A stretch of DNA of 64,000 nt from Alphaproteobacteria bacterium. Its GTDB lineage: Bacteria > Myxococcota_A > UBA796 > GCA-2862545. Positions 16,535 through 25,252 of the stretch are shown piece after piece. Under the pieces are notes generated by a model, which saw only the letters and a program-made list of their open reading frames with translations, searched no databases and was not told the origin of the DNA. The translations under genes were made by a program, and so were the position numbers. Numbering within the stretch: position 1 is the stretch's first letter; every line of letters begins with the position of its first letter. The DNA lies in the NCBI GenBank assembly GCA_020632925.1, contig JACKER010000022.1:1-64000 (forward strand), read 5' to 3'.

Positions 16535-18018
16535 ACCGCTTCGACGTGGCGGTGGTGGGCGCGGGCTTCGGCGGGCTCGCCGCCGCGCTGCGGCTCGCGG
16601 AGCTCGGTGCGCGCGTGGTGGTGCACGAGCGGCTGGTGTACCCGGGTGGTTGCGCGGGGACCTTCGAGCGGCAGGGGTACGCGTTCGCCGCCGGCGCGAC
16701 CGTGGCAGGTGGGTTCGGGCCCGGTCAGCCCTTCGACCGCTGGACGCGCGAGCACCAGCTGCGGATCGCGTCGACCCGGACCGACCCGCACACCGAGCTC
16801 CGCTGGGACGGCGGGCGGCTCCCTACGGATGGCGACCGTGAGCGCTTCGTGGAGCGCTTCGGCGACGCGGGGCATTCCTGGTTCGCGCGGCAGACCGCGG
16901 TCGCGGATCGGACCTGGCCCTTCTTCGAGCAGCCGGGCCTGCTACCGCCCCTCGACGGTCGCGGCGTGCTCGCCCACCTGCGCCGTCTGCCGTCCACGCT
17001 GGGTCTGGTGCCGCTCCTCGGGCGGACGGCAGGGTCGTTGCTGCCGCCCGACGCGCCGACCGCCTTGCGGCTGTGGGTGGACGCGGGGTGCCGGATCTCG
17101 GTGCAGTGCGCGGCGGACGAGGCAGAAGCGGTGTTCGCGCTGTCGGCCCTGGACTGGTGGTGGCGCGGGGTCGCCCACGTCCGCGGGGGGACTGGAGCGC
17201 TCGCGTGGGCGCTGGTGGAGGCACTGCGACGGCTGGGGGTGGAGGTGCGCTTCGCGGACCGTGTCCGCTCGCTGCGCCCCGAGGGCGACGGGTGGAGGCT
17301 TTCTGCGCGGAGCGGCGAGGTGGGCGCGCGCAGGGTGATCGCGAACCTGCTGCCCGCAGATCTCGCCCGCCTGCTGGGTCACGGCACGAAGACGCTGGAC
17401 CGTGCGGACAACGCCGTACGGACGGGCTGGGGCGCGGTCATGCTCTATGCCGTGGTCCGTGAGCCCGAAGGCGCCACGCCGGGCCCCACCCACCTGCAGC
17501 TCGTCGACGATCCCACCGCCCCCCTGGTCGATGGGAACCACGCGTTCGTCTCGGTGAGCGCGCGCTCGGACGGCTTCGCGCCGGAGGGGCTGCGAACGAT
17601 GACGATCTCGACCCACGCCGACCTCCGGTCATGGCCCGAGGGGGAGGGGCGCGCGGAGCGGGTCGCGGCGATCCAGGAGCGCATGCGCGGGCTGGTGGCG
17701 CGGCACGCACCCGAGTGGTCGACGTGGACGCTGACATTACCCGCCTCGCCCCGGACTTTCGAGCGGTTCGTCGGTCGCGGTGGCTGGGTCGGGGGCGTGC
17801 CCCTCCGTGCGGGGCGCTGGCCGCTCGCGGGAGCGTTCCATCGCCCGGTGGCGCCGGGGCTCTGGCGCGTGGGAGACGCCGTCTTCCCCGGACAGAGCAT
17901 CCTGTCGACGACGGTGGGGGGCCAGCGGGTGGCCGAGGCCGCAGCGAGGGGTTGGCTTCAGGCGGAGCGGTCGAGCACCAGCAGATGGCCGGAGCGCCGC
18001 GCCTTCGTCGCCAGGTAG
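16525..18018 (+). CDS. Phytoene desaturase/carotenoid isomerase-family FAD oxidoreductase
   Basis: A 497-aa flavoprotein. The N-terminal dinucleotide-binding site is VAVVGAGFGGLAAALRLAELG...VVHE; the C-terminal FAD-closing motif is LWRVGDAVFPGQSILSTTVGG. The FPGQ form is closest to the CrtH/CRTISO and CrtD branch rather than classic CrtI. The substrate is therefore probably a carotenoid or related polyene or retinol, at the membrane. The ATG at 16525 lies inside the last codons of the B12 regulator gene, so co-expression is expected, consistent with light-controlled carotenogenesis. The 3' end overlaps the convergent ribA by 61 nt. Confidence 0.85.
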   Translation: MGVDRFDVAVVGAGFGGLAAALRLAELGARVVVHERLVYPGGCAGTFERQGYAFAAGATVAGGFGPGQPFDRWTREHQLRIASTRTDPHTELRWDGGRLPTDGDRERFVERFGDAGHSWFARQTAVADRTWPFFEQPGLLPPLDGRGVLAHLRRLPSTLGLVPLLGRTAGSLLPPDAPTALRLWVDAGCRISVQCAADEAEAVFALSALDWWWRGVAHVRGGTGALAWALVEALRRLGVEVRFADRVRSLRPEGDGWRLSARSGEVGARRVIANLLPADLARLLGHGTKTLDRADNAVRTGWGAVMLYAVVREPEGATPGPTHLQLVDDPTAPLVDGNHAFVSVSARSDGFAPEGLRTMTISTHADLRSWPEGEGRAERVAAIQERMRGLVARHAPEWSTWTLTLPASPRTFERFVGRGGWVGGVPLRAGRWPLAGAFHRPVAPGLWRVGDAVFPGQSILSTTVGGQRVAEAAARGWLQAERSSTSRWPERRAFVAR

Positions 18019-18584
18019 CGCGCGTTGTGGGGGTTGGAGGGGAGCTCGTGCGGGACGCGCTCCGTGACCTCGATCCCCAGCCGCCGGAGCTGGGCCACCT
18101 TGTCCGGGTTGTTGGTCATCAGCCGGATCGAGCGGATGCCGAGTGCACCGAGCATCGCGGCCGCGGGCGCGTAGTCCCGCAGATCGTCGTCGAAGCCGAG
18201 GGCGCGGTTCGCGTCGACGGTGTCCAGGCCCTGCTCCTGGAGTGCGTACGCCCGCACCTTGTTGGTCAGCCCGATCCCGCGTCCTTCCTGACGGAGGTAC
18301 AGGATCACCCCTCGCCCCTCCTCGACGAGCCGCCTCTGGGCCGCATGGAGCTGCGCGCGACAGTCGCAGCGAAGGGAGCCGAAGGCGTCGCCGGTCAGAC
18401 ACTCGCTGTGCAGCCGCACCAGAACATCACGGCCGTCCCCGAGCTCGCCTCGGACCAGGGCGGTGTGCTCGCGGCCGTCGGGCAGACCGTCGAACCCGAC
18501 GAGGTCGAAGTCCCCGAGCTCCGTGGGGAGGTGGGCGGTGGCGACTATGCGGGCGGTGGGGGCGGCGACTCGGACCAGCTGCAT
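17958..18584 (-). CDS. ribA: GTP cyclohydrolase II
   Basis: Converts GTP to 2,5-diamino-6-ribosylamino-4-pyrimidinone phosphate, formate and pyrophosphate, the first step of riboflavin synthesis. The zinc-binding SECLTGDAFGSLRCDC (three Cys), the GTP-binding LRQEGRGIGL and the C-terminal RLMTNNPDKVAQLRRLGI block are all present. At 208 aa it is the stand-alone form, without a RibB domain. The start at 18584 is chosen because the family begins here and TGGAG lies 7 nt before the ATG; upstream in-frame codons are not family-like. No FMN riboswitch consensus is visible upstream. Its last 61 nt overlap the convergent oxidoreductase gene. Confidence 0.95.
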   Translation of the reverse strand: MQLVRVAAPTARIVATAHLPTELGDFDLVGFDGLPDGREHTALVRGELGDGRDVLVRLHSECLTGDAFGSLRCDCRAQLHAAQRRLVEEGRGVILYLRQEGRGIGLTNKVRAYALQEQGLDTVDANRALGFDDDLRDYAPAAAMLGALGIRSIRLMTNNPDKVAQLRRLGIEVTERVPHELPSNPHNARYLATKARRSGHLLVLDRSA

Positions 18585-18765
18585 GGCGAACTCCAGATTG
18601 AATAGAGTTTGAATAGCATCGCGCACCCCACCCGCCCAACCGTTCGCGTGGGCACACCCACACACCGCGGCGTGCCAAATCGACCCCCCGCCGGACCCAG
18701 ATGACGCTGCAACGCCGATCTCGGCGGTCCGATCCCTGCAACACCGGATGCCGATGGAGGCCAGC

Positions 18766-20283
18766 ATGCTTCGGACGTCATCTCGTCATCCCCGATCCCT
18801 CCTCGCCCTCTGGCTCCTGACGGGATGTCCGAGCTCGCCGGACACCACGCACACCGGGACGCCCCACACGGACAGCGACACCGACACGGCGTCGGACACG
18901 GGCGACACGCAGACGCTGCCGCTCGCTCCGTCGTCCCTGGCGGCCGCGCCTGGAGACGGCGTGGTGACGCTCTCCTGGGGGGCGGTGAGCGGCGCCTCCA
19001 GCTACACCGTCTTCTGGAGCACCGGTGGTGCGGTGGACGAGACGAGCGCGACGTTGCCGTCCACGTCCACCACCACGACCGCCCATACCGGCCTGACGAA
19101 CGGCACGACCTACTCCTACCGCGTTGCGGCAGAGAACGGCGCGGGCCGGGGTCCGTTGTCCGCCCAGGTCGACGCCACGCCCATGACCAGCTCCGGCCTC
19201 CGGTTGATCGCGGCGGGCGCCCACAGCTCGTTCCTCGTGGACGCGGATGGCGACCTCTACGCCTGGGGCCGAAACGACATCGGGCAGCTCGGGCTCGGGA
19301 ACTTCTCCGCCACGTACGTCCCCACGCAGGTCCAGGGGATCTCCGATGTGGTGGCGGTCTCGAGCGGAGGCTGGCACACGCTGGCCATCACGGCGGACGG
19401 CGCGCTGTACGGCTGGGGCCAGAACGACACGGGGCAGGTGGGCCTGGGCAACACCAGCGGCGTGTGGCGGCCGACGCGAATCGGTCTGCGCAACGACTGG
19501 GTTTCGGTGGCCGCCGGGCGGCTGCACTCGGTCGGGGCGACCGCCGACGGGGGCGTATGGGTCTGGGGCAACAACACCGGTGCCCACCTGGGTCTGCCCC
19601 AGCCTGCCGGGCACGTCGACCAGCCCGAGTACCTCACCAGCGGCGTGCTGACGGGGACCGATCCGGGCGTGGTCTGGGCCGGCGACGCCACGAGCTTCTT
19701 CAAGCCCGACACCGATGGGAAGGAGTATCTCCCCGTGGCGTCCTGGGGCCTGAACAGCGGCGGGCAGCTCGGACGCGACGACGGCGGAGACATCGACCTG
19801 GGCAACACCCCCGCTCCGATCGCGAGCAGCGCGAAGTACCTGGCGATGTCGACGCGTGCGATGCACACGCTGGCCCTGCGCGAGGACCGAACGATGGTCG
19901 CGTGGGGTGTAGGCGTGGACGGCCAGCTCGGCAACGGCGGCACGAGCAACGCCTTCGGCCCCGTTCCCGTCCAGTTCGAGGGGCACGTGGTGGCGATCGC
20001 GGCCGGCACCCTCCACAGCCTGGCGTTGGGCGACGACGGGAAGGTCCTGGCGTGGGGGAGCAACGGGTTCGGACAGCTCGGCGACGGCTCGTACGACTCG
20101 AGCCCCATCCGGGTTTGGGTCCAGGATCTGGATTCGGTGGAAGCGATCGCCGCGGGTGAGTCCTTCGGGCTGGCGCTGAAGCGCGACGGGACCCTCTGGG
20201 CGTGGGGCTCGGGCTCCTACGGACAACTCGGGACCGGGACGCCGGTGGGCTCCAACGTCCCAGTGCAGGTCGCCTGGCCATAG
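18766..20283 (+). CDS. RCC1-propeller lipoprotein with fibronectin III domain
   Basis: A 505-aa surface lipoprotein. The signal peptide ends in LLTGC, followed by a Thr/Asp/His tether (residues about 22-50). An FN3 domain spans about 55-145 (LAAAPGDGVVTLSWGAVSGASSYTVFW...TYSYRVAAEN). The rest consists of RCC1-type repeats with IAAG-x-HS-LA and AWG-xN-xGQLGxG; I count seven, one divergent (about PVASWGLNSGGQLG), which would close a seven-bladed propeller. It probably mediates adhesion or protein binding. GGAGG lies 6 nt before the ATG at 18766. Confidence 0.9.
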   Translation: MLRTSSRHPRSLLALWLLTGCPSSPDTTHTGTPHTDSDTDTASDTGDTQTLPLAPSSLAAAPGDGVVTLSWGAVSGASSYTVFWSTGGAVDETSATLPSTSTTTTAHTGLTNGTTYSYRVAAENGAGRGPLSAQVDATPMTSSGLRLIAAGAHSSFLVDADGDLYAWGRNDIGQLGLGNFSATYVPTQVQGISDVVAVSSGGWHTLAITADGALYGWGQNDTGQVGLGNTSGVWRPTRIGLRNDWVSVAAGRLHSVGATADGGVWVWGNNTGAHLGLPQPAGHVDQPEYLTSGVLTGTDPGVVWAGDATSFFKPDTDGKEYLPVASWGLNSGGQLGRDDGGDIDLGNTPAPIASSAKYLAMSTRAMHTLALREDRTMVAWGVGVDGQLGNGGTSNAFGPVPVQFEGHVVAIAAGTLHSLALGDDGKVLAWGSNGFGQLGDGSYDSSPIRVWVQDLDSVEAIAAGESFGLALKRDGTLWAWGSGSYGQLGTGTPVGSNVPVQVAWP

Positions 20284-20330
20284 CACCACCGCCCCACCCC
20301 AAGGTGATCCCCCGATCGCGGAGGGTGGTG

Positions 20331-20501
20331 CCGGGCGAGTCCTCGACGAGCGGGGCCGAACACAGGTGGAACGACGCGGTGTAGGAGATCTCGGCTGTGC
20401 GTGGGACCGACCGATCACCTGACGGCAACGCACACAGCCCACCCGCCGTACCCATCCTCCCCTCGCCTGTGTTCGGCCCCGCTCGTCAAGGAGTCGCCCG
20501 G
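20331..20501. repeat. Imperfect long inverted repeat, MITE- or RNA-hairpin-like
   Basis: 20331-20366 and 20466-20501 are 36-bp arms that are reverse complements with only two mismatches. Weaker symmetry continues outside (CGATCGC...GGAGG) and inside (CTGTGCGT/ACGCACACAG). The roughly 170-220 bp unit fills the gap between the RCC1 gene and the transposase-like gene. It could be a non-autonomous mobile element or a structured RNA. It holds no convincing ORF. Confidence 0.7.
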
Positions 20502-20584
20502 CTCGACCCGCCTCCGACGGCGATCGACTTCCTGGGCCCTCGGATTTCCTCCCCGACTCGCCCCGGACCCGATACCGGCGCTCC

Positions 20585-21409
20585 ATGCTCACCCTCGAAG
20601 ACCTCCCCAACGACGAAGTCGGCGCTGCTCGGCTCCTGATCGACCTTCGCTGGCCGGATGGCTGGCGTTGCGTGCGTTGTGACCACGACAAGTACAGTCA
20701 TCTCAGCACGAGACCGCGCGTCACGGTGTGCACTCGTTGCCTGAAGCAGCAGTCGGTCACCGCTGGCACGCCGCTCCACGGCTGCCACGTGCCGCTCTCC
20801 AAGGTCCTCCGCGCCGCCTTCCTCCTCGCACGCAAGGAGAGCATCTCCGCGAGGCGGCTGTCCACCGCCATCAAGGTCTGTCACGAGACCGCCTGGTCCC
20901 TCGGCCACCGCCTGCGCTCGGGGCTCGTGTTCTGTGATCTCCAGCTCGACGCGTTGGTCTCGATGGCCGAGCTCCGGTTGGCTCGTCGCCCGCCCGTGGG
21001 TCAGCCCTGGATCCGAAGCCACTTCCTGAAGGTCACGGTCCTCTGGGACGAGTCGATGCGCATGGTCACGCTCCCCGGACATGTCGACCCCCATGCCGCC
21101 AGGCGCTTCGTCGATCGCCACAGCACTGCCGAGAAGGCCGCCATCCGACCGTGGGTCCCTCTCTGGCTGGCCTCACGATTCAGCCGCATCTTCCATGGTG
21201 TCCACCAAGGGGTTTCCGATCGATGGATGCCGTTCTACGCTGCCGCCACCGCGGCCTGGGAGAACGCGCACCGATCGAAACAGGACCCTGCCGCCGTCAT
21301 GCTCCGAGCCACCCTTGCGCGCACCACCCACCCCTTCGCCAGCGTCCGACCACGGCTCGCCCCTCAACGCCCCGACCTGCGAGACTGGTTGGTGGCCGAC
21401 CAGAGGTAG
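20585..21409 (+). CDS. IS1595-like transposase, apparently degenerate in the DDE core
   Basis: 274 aa. The N-terminal half matches IS1595-type transposases: WPDGWRCVRC...VTVCTRCLKQQSVTAGTPLHG is the zinc ribbon (CxxC, CxxC), followed by SARRLSTAIKVCHETAWSLGHRLR. The C-terminal part keeps a 'HGVSxRWMPFY...W.NAHRS' echo of the family end, but the expected 'DEtyvGG' segment is replaced by LDALVSMAELRLARRPP and no clear D/N/E triad is visible. No matching terminal inverted repeats flank the gene and no Shine-Dalgarno precedes the ATG. It may be a decayed or domesticated transposase, or a relative that acts on the adjacent inverted repeat. Confidence 0.65.
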   Translation: MLTLEDLPNDEVGAARLLIDLRWPDGWRCVRCDHDKYSHLSTRPRVTVCTRCLKQQSVTAGTPLHGCHVPLSKVLRAAFLLARKESISARRLSTAIKVCHETAWSLGHRLRSGLVFCDLQLDALVSMAELRLARRPPVGQPWIRSHFLKVTVLWDESMRMVTLPGHVDPHAARRFVDRHSTAEKAAIRPWVPLWLASRFSRIFHGVHQGVSDRWMPFYAAATAAWENAHRSKQDPAAVMLRATLARTTHPFASVRPRLAPQRPDLRDWLVADQR

Positions 21410-21431
21410 CGGCGCGTGGCATCATCCGCGG

Positions 21432-22940
21432 GTGAACGACTACGATCGCGTCCCCTACCGCAGCCACCCCTACCTCCTCGCGCACCCGGATCACCTGGCG
21501 GCGATAGCCACCCTCCACGGACTCGAGCCGGTCCCGATCGACCGCGCTCGGATCCTCGAGATCGGGTGCTCGTCGGGCGGCCACCTCCTGCCGATGGCGG
21601 CCTCTCTGCCGGACGCGACCTTCGTCGGCGTCGACCCCGTGACCAGCGCGATCGAGCTGGGCAGGACGCGGGTGGCCGATCTGGGGCTGCGCAACGTGGA
21701 GCTGCTCGACATGGGGATCGAGGCGCTCCCGAGCGGCGAGCCGTTCGACTACGTCGTCGCGCACGGGGTGCTCTCGTGGGTGCCGCCCGCCGTCCGCGAC
21801 GGGCTCTGGGCCGCTCTCGGCGAGCGCCTCTCCGAGCGTGGCATCGCCTACCTGTCGTTCAACGCGTACCCGGGCTGGGCGATGCGCGGCGCGCTCTGCC
21901 ACATGATGCGCTGGCACGTCCGGGACCTCGAGGAGCCCCTGGCGAGGGTGGCGGGCGCTCGTGAGCTCCTCGACGTGCTCTGCGACTCCACTGCCCCCAC
22001 GACCGAGTGGGGAGCGATGCTCCACGCCGAGCGCAAGCGGGTCGCCGGGCTCGAGGACTGGTACCTGCTGCACGACCACCTCTCGGAGCACAACCACCCG
22101 TTCTGGTTCCACGAGGTCGACGCGACCGCGCACGCTCACGGACTGCGCTTCCTGGCCGAGGCCGAACCCTGGCGCGGCGGGACGATGGCGCTGTCCGAGC
22201 CCGGCCGATCGCGACTGCCAGCGATGGCGAGCAGCCAGGAGGAGCTGGAGCAGTACCTCGACATGGCGCGCATGGCCGTGTTCCGCGAGACGCTCTGGGT
22301 ACGAGACACGGCACCCGTCCAGGCCGCGCTCCGTCCGGAGCGACTGCGGGACCTGTCGTTCACGATGCGCGCCCGGCGCCTCGACGAGGACGGGACGCGC
22401 TACCGCACCCCCGAGGGCACCGTGATCACGGCCACCGACCCGCTGGCGCGAGCACTGCTCGGCGCGTTGGGCGACGGAGCCCGGTCCTGGAGCTTCGGCG
22501 TGCTCTCGCAGCGGGTTCGAGGCGTGATCGGCGAGCTCGACGACGACCAGCTCGCCGCCAACCTGCTCGCCCTGGTGGTGGGCTACGGGGTGGTGCGCCT
22601 GCACCGCTGGCCGCGCCCCTCCCTCGGAACGCTCACGGAACGCCCCGTCGCCTTCACCTCCGCACGCGCCCAGGCCGCAGCCGGGGAGGTACGGGTGACG
22701 AACCTCGGACACGAAGGCATCCCGACGGATGACTTCGACCGCGCCGTGCTCGCCCGCCTCGACGGCGCCCACGACCGCGAGGCGCTCACGTCCGCGCTCA
22801 TCGCGCTCGTGGATCGCGGCGAGCTCGGCGTCGACCTCGAACGGGAGCGCATGAGCGACGATCCCGTCACCGCCGCTGTCGAGCGCCGGATGATCGAGAC
22901 GTTGATCCGCGTGGCGCGCAGCGGGCTGCTGGTGGGATAG
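21432..22940 (+). CDS. SAM-dependent methyltransferase with regulatory domain
   Basis: A 502-aa protein. Residues about 40-150 are a class I methyltransferase: motif I RILEIGCSSGGHLLPMA, motif II FVGVDPVTSAIELG, and the FDYVVAHGVLSWVP post-motif. Residues about 190-290 resemble the methyltransferase regulatory domain (WYLLHDHLSEHNHPFWFHEVDATAHAHGL), and a helical C-terminal domain follows. The substrate is unknown. The start is GTG at 21432. It opens a run of nine co-directional genes; the next starts 21 nt downstream behind GGAGG. Confidence 0.85.
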   Translation: MNDYDRVPYRSHPYLLAHPDHLAAIATLHGLEPVPIDRARILEIGCSSGGHLLPMAASLPDATFVGVDPVTSAIELGRTRVADLGLRNVELLDMGIEALPSGEPFDYVVAHGVLSWVPPAVRDGLWAALGERLSERGIAYLSFNAYPGWAMRGALCHMMRWHVRDLEEPLARVAGARELLDVLCDSTAPTTEWGAMLHAERKRVAGLEDWYLLHDHLSEHNHPFWFHEVDATAHAHGLRFLAEAEPWRGGTMALSEPGRSRLPAMASSQEELEQYLDMARMAVFRETLWVRDTAPVQAALRPERLRDLSFTMRARRLDEDGTRYRTPEGTVITATDPLARALLGALGDGARSWSFGVLSQRVRGVIGELDDDQLAANLLALVVGYGVVRLHRWPRPSLGTLTERPVAFTSARAQAAAGEVRVTNLGHEGIPTDDFDRAVLARLDGAHDREALTSALIALVDRGELGVDLERERMSDDPVTAAVERRMIETLIRVARSGLLVG

Positions 22941-22961
22941 CCGGACCGACCGGAGGTAGCG

Positions 22962-23210
22962 GTGGACGAACGCGCGATCGCCAGGCGCCTGGCGGCGATC
23001 CCCGAGGTCGCGGAACACCCTGGGCTCGCGGACGTAGGTGGTGCCGCGTTCTCCTTCGCGTCGGTGCTCCTCGACGACGACGAGAACCTCACGCGCATGG
23101 GCAACCCCACCGGGGAGGCCCGCGAGCGGCTGCGTGCGCGGATCCTCGAGCTGCTGGCATCGATGGGCAGCGCGCTCGACGAGGTCGCGTTGGACGAGGA
23201 GGGCCCGTGA
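22962..23210 (+). CDS. Small acidic helical protein, unknown
   Basis: An 82-aa acidic, helix-predicted protein (DDDENLTRMG..., ARERLRARILELLASMGSALDEVALDEEG). No family was recognised. The start is GTG behind a good GGAGG. The stop overlaps the GTG of the ATPase gene (GTGA), indicating translational coupling and probably a stoichiometric partner of the Rad50-like protein. Confidence 0.75.
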   Translation: MDERAIARRLAAIPEVAEHPGLADVGGAAFSFASVLLDDDENLTRMGNPTGEARERLRARILELLASMGSALDEVALDEEGP

Positions 23211-25252
23211 GCGGCATCTCGCGCCTGCGCCTCGTCGGCTTCCGCCGCTACGAGGACGCGACCTTCAGCTTCGAGCCGGGCACGACCTTCCTCGAAGGCG
23301 AGAACAACGCCGGCAAGACCAGCGTGTTCTACGCGATCGAGTACGCGCTCTTCGGCCGCGCGCGGACCACGCTGTCGGCCACCGAGCTCATCCGCCCCAA
23401 GGCGAAGGGTGTGGGCGTCGAGCTCTGCTTCGTGGGGCGCGACGGGGCGAGCTACCGCCTGCAGCGCGCCCATCTCCGCCCTCCGGGCTCCCGCACGCGC
23501 CTGACGGGCCACTTCACCCTCTGGGTCACCGACCCGGGCCCCGAGCCGACCGAGCGGTACCTGCTGTCCTCGGACTTCGAGGACCAGGAGACCACGCTGC
23601 AGCTCGTGCTGCAGAAGGCGCTCGGCGTGACGCGGCGCGGCTGGGACCTCGCGGTCCACCTCGAGCAGGGACGCGTCCCCGACATCCTCGACGGCGACCC
23701 GAAGCTCGACATCGTGCTCGGCGTGAGCGCGTCGGTGCTGGTCGAGGAGGAGCTGCGGGGGATGGCGCTCGAACGCGAGAAGGCGGCGAACGAGCTGCCC
23801 GCGCTCGAGGCCTCGCTGGCGCACCTCACGAGCGAGCGGGAGGCGCGGACCGCCCGTCTGGTGAGCCTGGGGGAGACCCGCGCCGAGCTGCAACGCCAGC
23901 TCTCGGACGTCGAGGCGCGGACGTCCGAGCTCGACGCGCAGCTCGCGGCCCTCGCCCCCGCGCGGGCGGCGGCCCAGGCCCTGGAGGAGGCCGAGCGCGC
24001 CCTGGCCTCCGCGTCCACCGAATGCGCCCGCGCGGTCGAGCGACGGGACGCGCAAGGCGACGGAACGACGCTGGGAGCCGCGGTTCGACAGGCCGAGGCG
24101 GACGTCGTGTCCAGCGAGGAGCGCCGACGGGCCCTGGAGGAACGCAAGAAGCCGCTCCGGCAGGCCGTCCGCGACGCACAGGCCCGCCAGGGCGACGTGG
24201 ACGGGCGTCTCACCCGCGCGCGCGGCCTGTCCGAGGTCTGCGAGACCTGCGGGCAGCGCGTCGATCCCGACCACGTCCACGCGCTGATCCCCGCCCTCGA
24301 GCAGGAGCGCGCGACCGCGACCGCCGCCCTCGACGCCGCCCTCGCCGAAGAGGCGGCGCTCGAGGCCGAGCTCTCCGCCGCCCAGGCAGCGCTGGAGCAG
24401 GCGCGCGTTGCGGCCCACCGAGCCGAGGAGGCCGCCCGCCGCCACGCCGACGCCGACGCCGAGGTCGAGCGCGCCACCGCCGAGCTCCAGAGCGCCGAGC
24501 AGGCGCTGTCCACCGCTCGCGTCGAGGCCCGAGCGCAGGTCGACGCGCCCGACGACGAGCTGCTCGCCGCCCTCCGCGCCCGCTACGAGGCCGAGCGCGA
24601 CCGCCTCCGCGAGGCCCGCGTCCGCCTGGTCGCCGATGCCGACCACGCCCGCCAGCGCGTGGACGAGCTCGAGGAGGAGGAGGCCCGTGTCACCGACGAC
24701 CTCCGCCGCATCGATCGCGAGCACGCCGCCACGGAGACGAAGGCCTACGGGCTACGGGCCGACGCCGTGCTCGCGGCCAGACTCCGGGTGCTCGCCAAGG
24801 GCTTCAAGCAGGTCCAGCAGGATCTACGCGAGCAGGCGACCGCCGCGATGGCCGAGCGAACGCTGTCGATCCACCGCCACCTGTCCGGCGACGATCAGGA
24901 GCTGAAGGACGTGGTCATCGATCCCAAGCGGTACGTCGTCGAGGTCACGCCGCGCGACCTCGGGCGCCGCGTCCCCGCCGGCCAGGCGCAGGGCGGCGGA
25001 CACCGTCTGCTCCTCGGCCTCGCGGCCCGCCTCGCGCTCGCGGAGCAGGTCGGTCCCGTGCCCTTCGTGCTGCTCGACGAGCCCACCTACGGCCTCGACG
25101 CCCGCCGGCGCGCCTCGTTGCTCGAGCGCATCACCGAGCTCGGCGTCACCGAGCAGATGCTGCTGATCACCCACCACGACGTGGGCGCGGCCGGGGCGAA
25201 GGTGGTGCGGGTGGTCCGCGACGGTGCGACCAGCCGGGTGGAGGAGCGATGA
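23207..25252 (+). CDS. Rad50/SbcC-like SMC ATPase with zinc hook
   Basis: A 681-aa ABC-type ATPase of the SMC/Rad50 class. Walker A GENNAGKT is at about 31-38; two coiled-coil arms flank a zinc-hook CETC at Cys345-Cys348; the signature GGGHRLLLGLAAR and Walker B LLDEPTYGLD (Asp624, Glu625) form the C-terminal head. It would tether DNA or proteins and change shape with ATP. The arms are short compared with SbcC or Rad50 (over 1000 aa), and no Mre11/SbcD nuclease is adjacent. Start and stop overlap both neighbours by 4 nt. Confidence 0.92.
   Translation: MSGISRLRLVGFRRYEDATFSFEPGTTFLEGENNAGKTSVFYAIEYALFGRARTTLSATELIRPKAKGVGVELCFVGRDGASYRLQRAHLRPPGSRTRLTGHFTLWVTDPGPEPTERYLLSSDFEDQETTLQLVLQKALGVTRRGWDLAVHLEQGRVPDILDGDPKLDIVLGVSASVLVEEELRGMALEREKAANELPALEASLAHLTSEREARTARLVSLGETRAELQRQLSDVEARTSELDAQLAALAPARAAAQALEEAERALASASTECARAVERRDAQGDGTTLGAAVRQAEADVVSSEERRRALEERKKPLRQAVRDAQARQGDVDGRLTRARGLSEVCETCGQRVDPDHVHALIPALEQERATATAALDAALAEEAALEAELSAAQAALEQARVAAHRAEEAARRHADADAEVERATAELQSAEQALSTARVEARAQVDAPDDELLAALRARYEAERDRLREARVRLVADADHARQRVDELEEEEARVTDDLRRIDREHAATETKAYGLRADAVLAARLRVLAKGFKQVQQDLREQATAAMAERTLSIHRHLSGDDQELKDVVIDPKRYVVEVTPRDLGRRVPAGQAQGGGHRLLLGLAARLALAEQVGPVPFVLLDEPTYGLDARRRASLLERITELGVTEQMLLITHHDVGAAGAKVVRVVRDGATSRVEER

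Noticed and set aside
18585..18765. FMN riboswitch upstream of ribA
   Set aside because: No AGGG...GGNNGG-type conserved helices of the RFN element are visible; only ordinary intergenic sequence.
20585..21409. Intact IS1595 insertion sequence
   Set aside because: No matching terminal inverted repeats or target duplications flank the gene, and the DDE segment is not recognisable.
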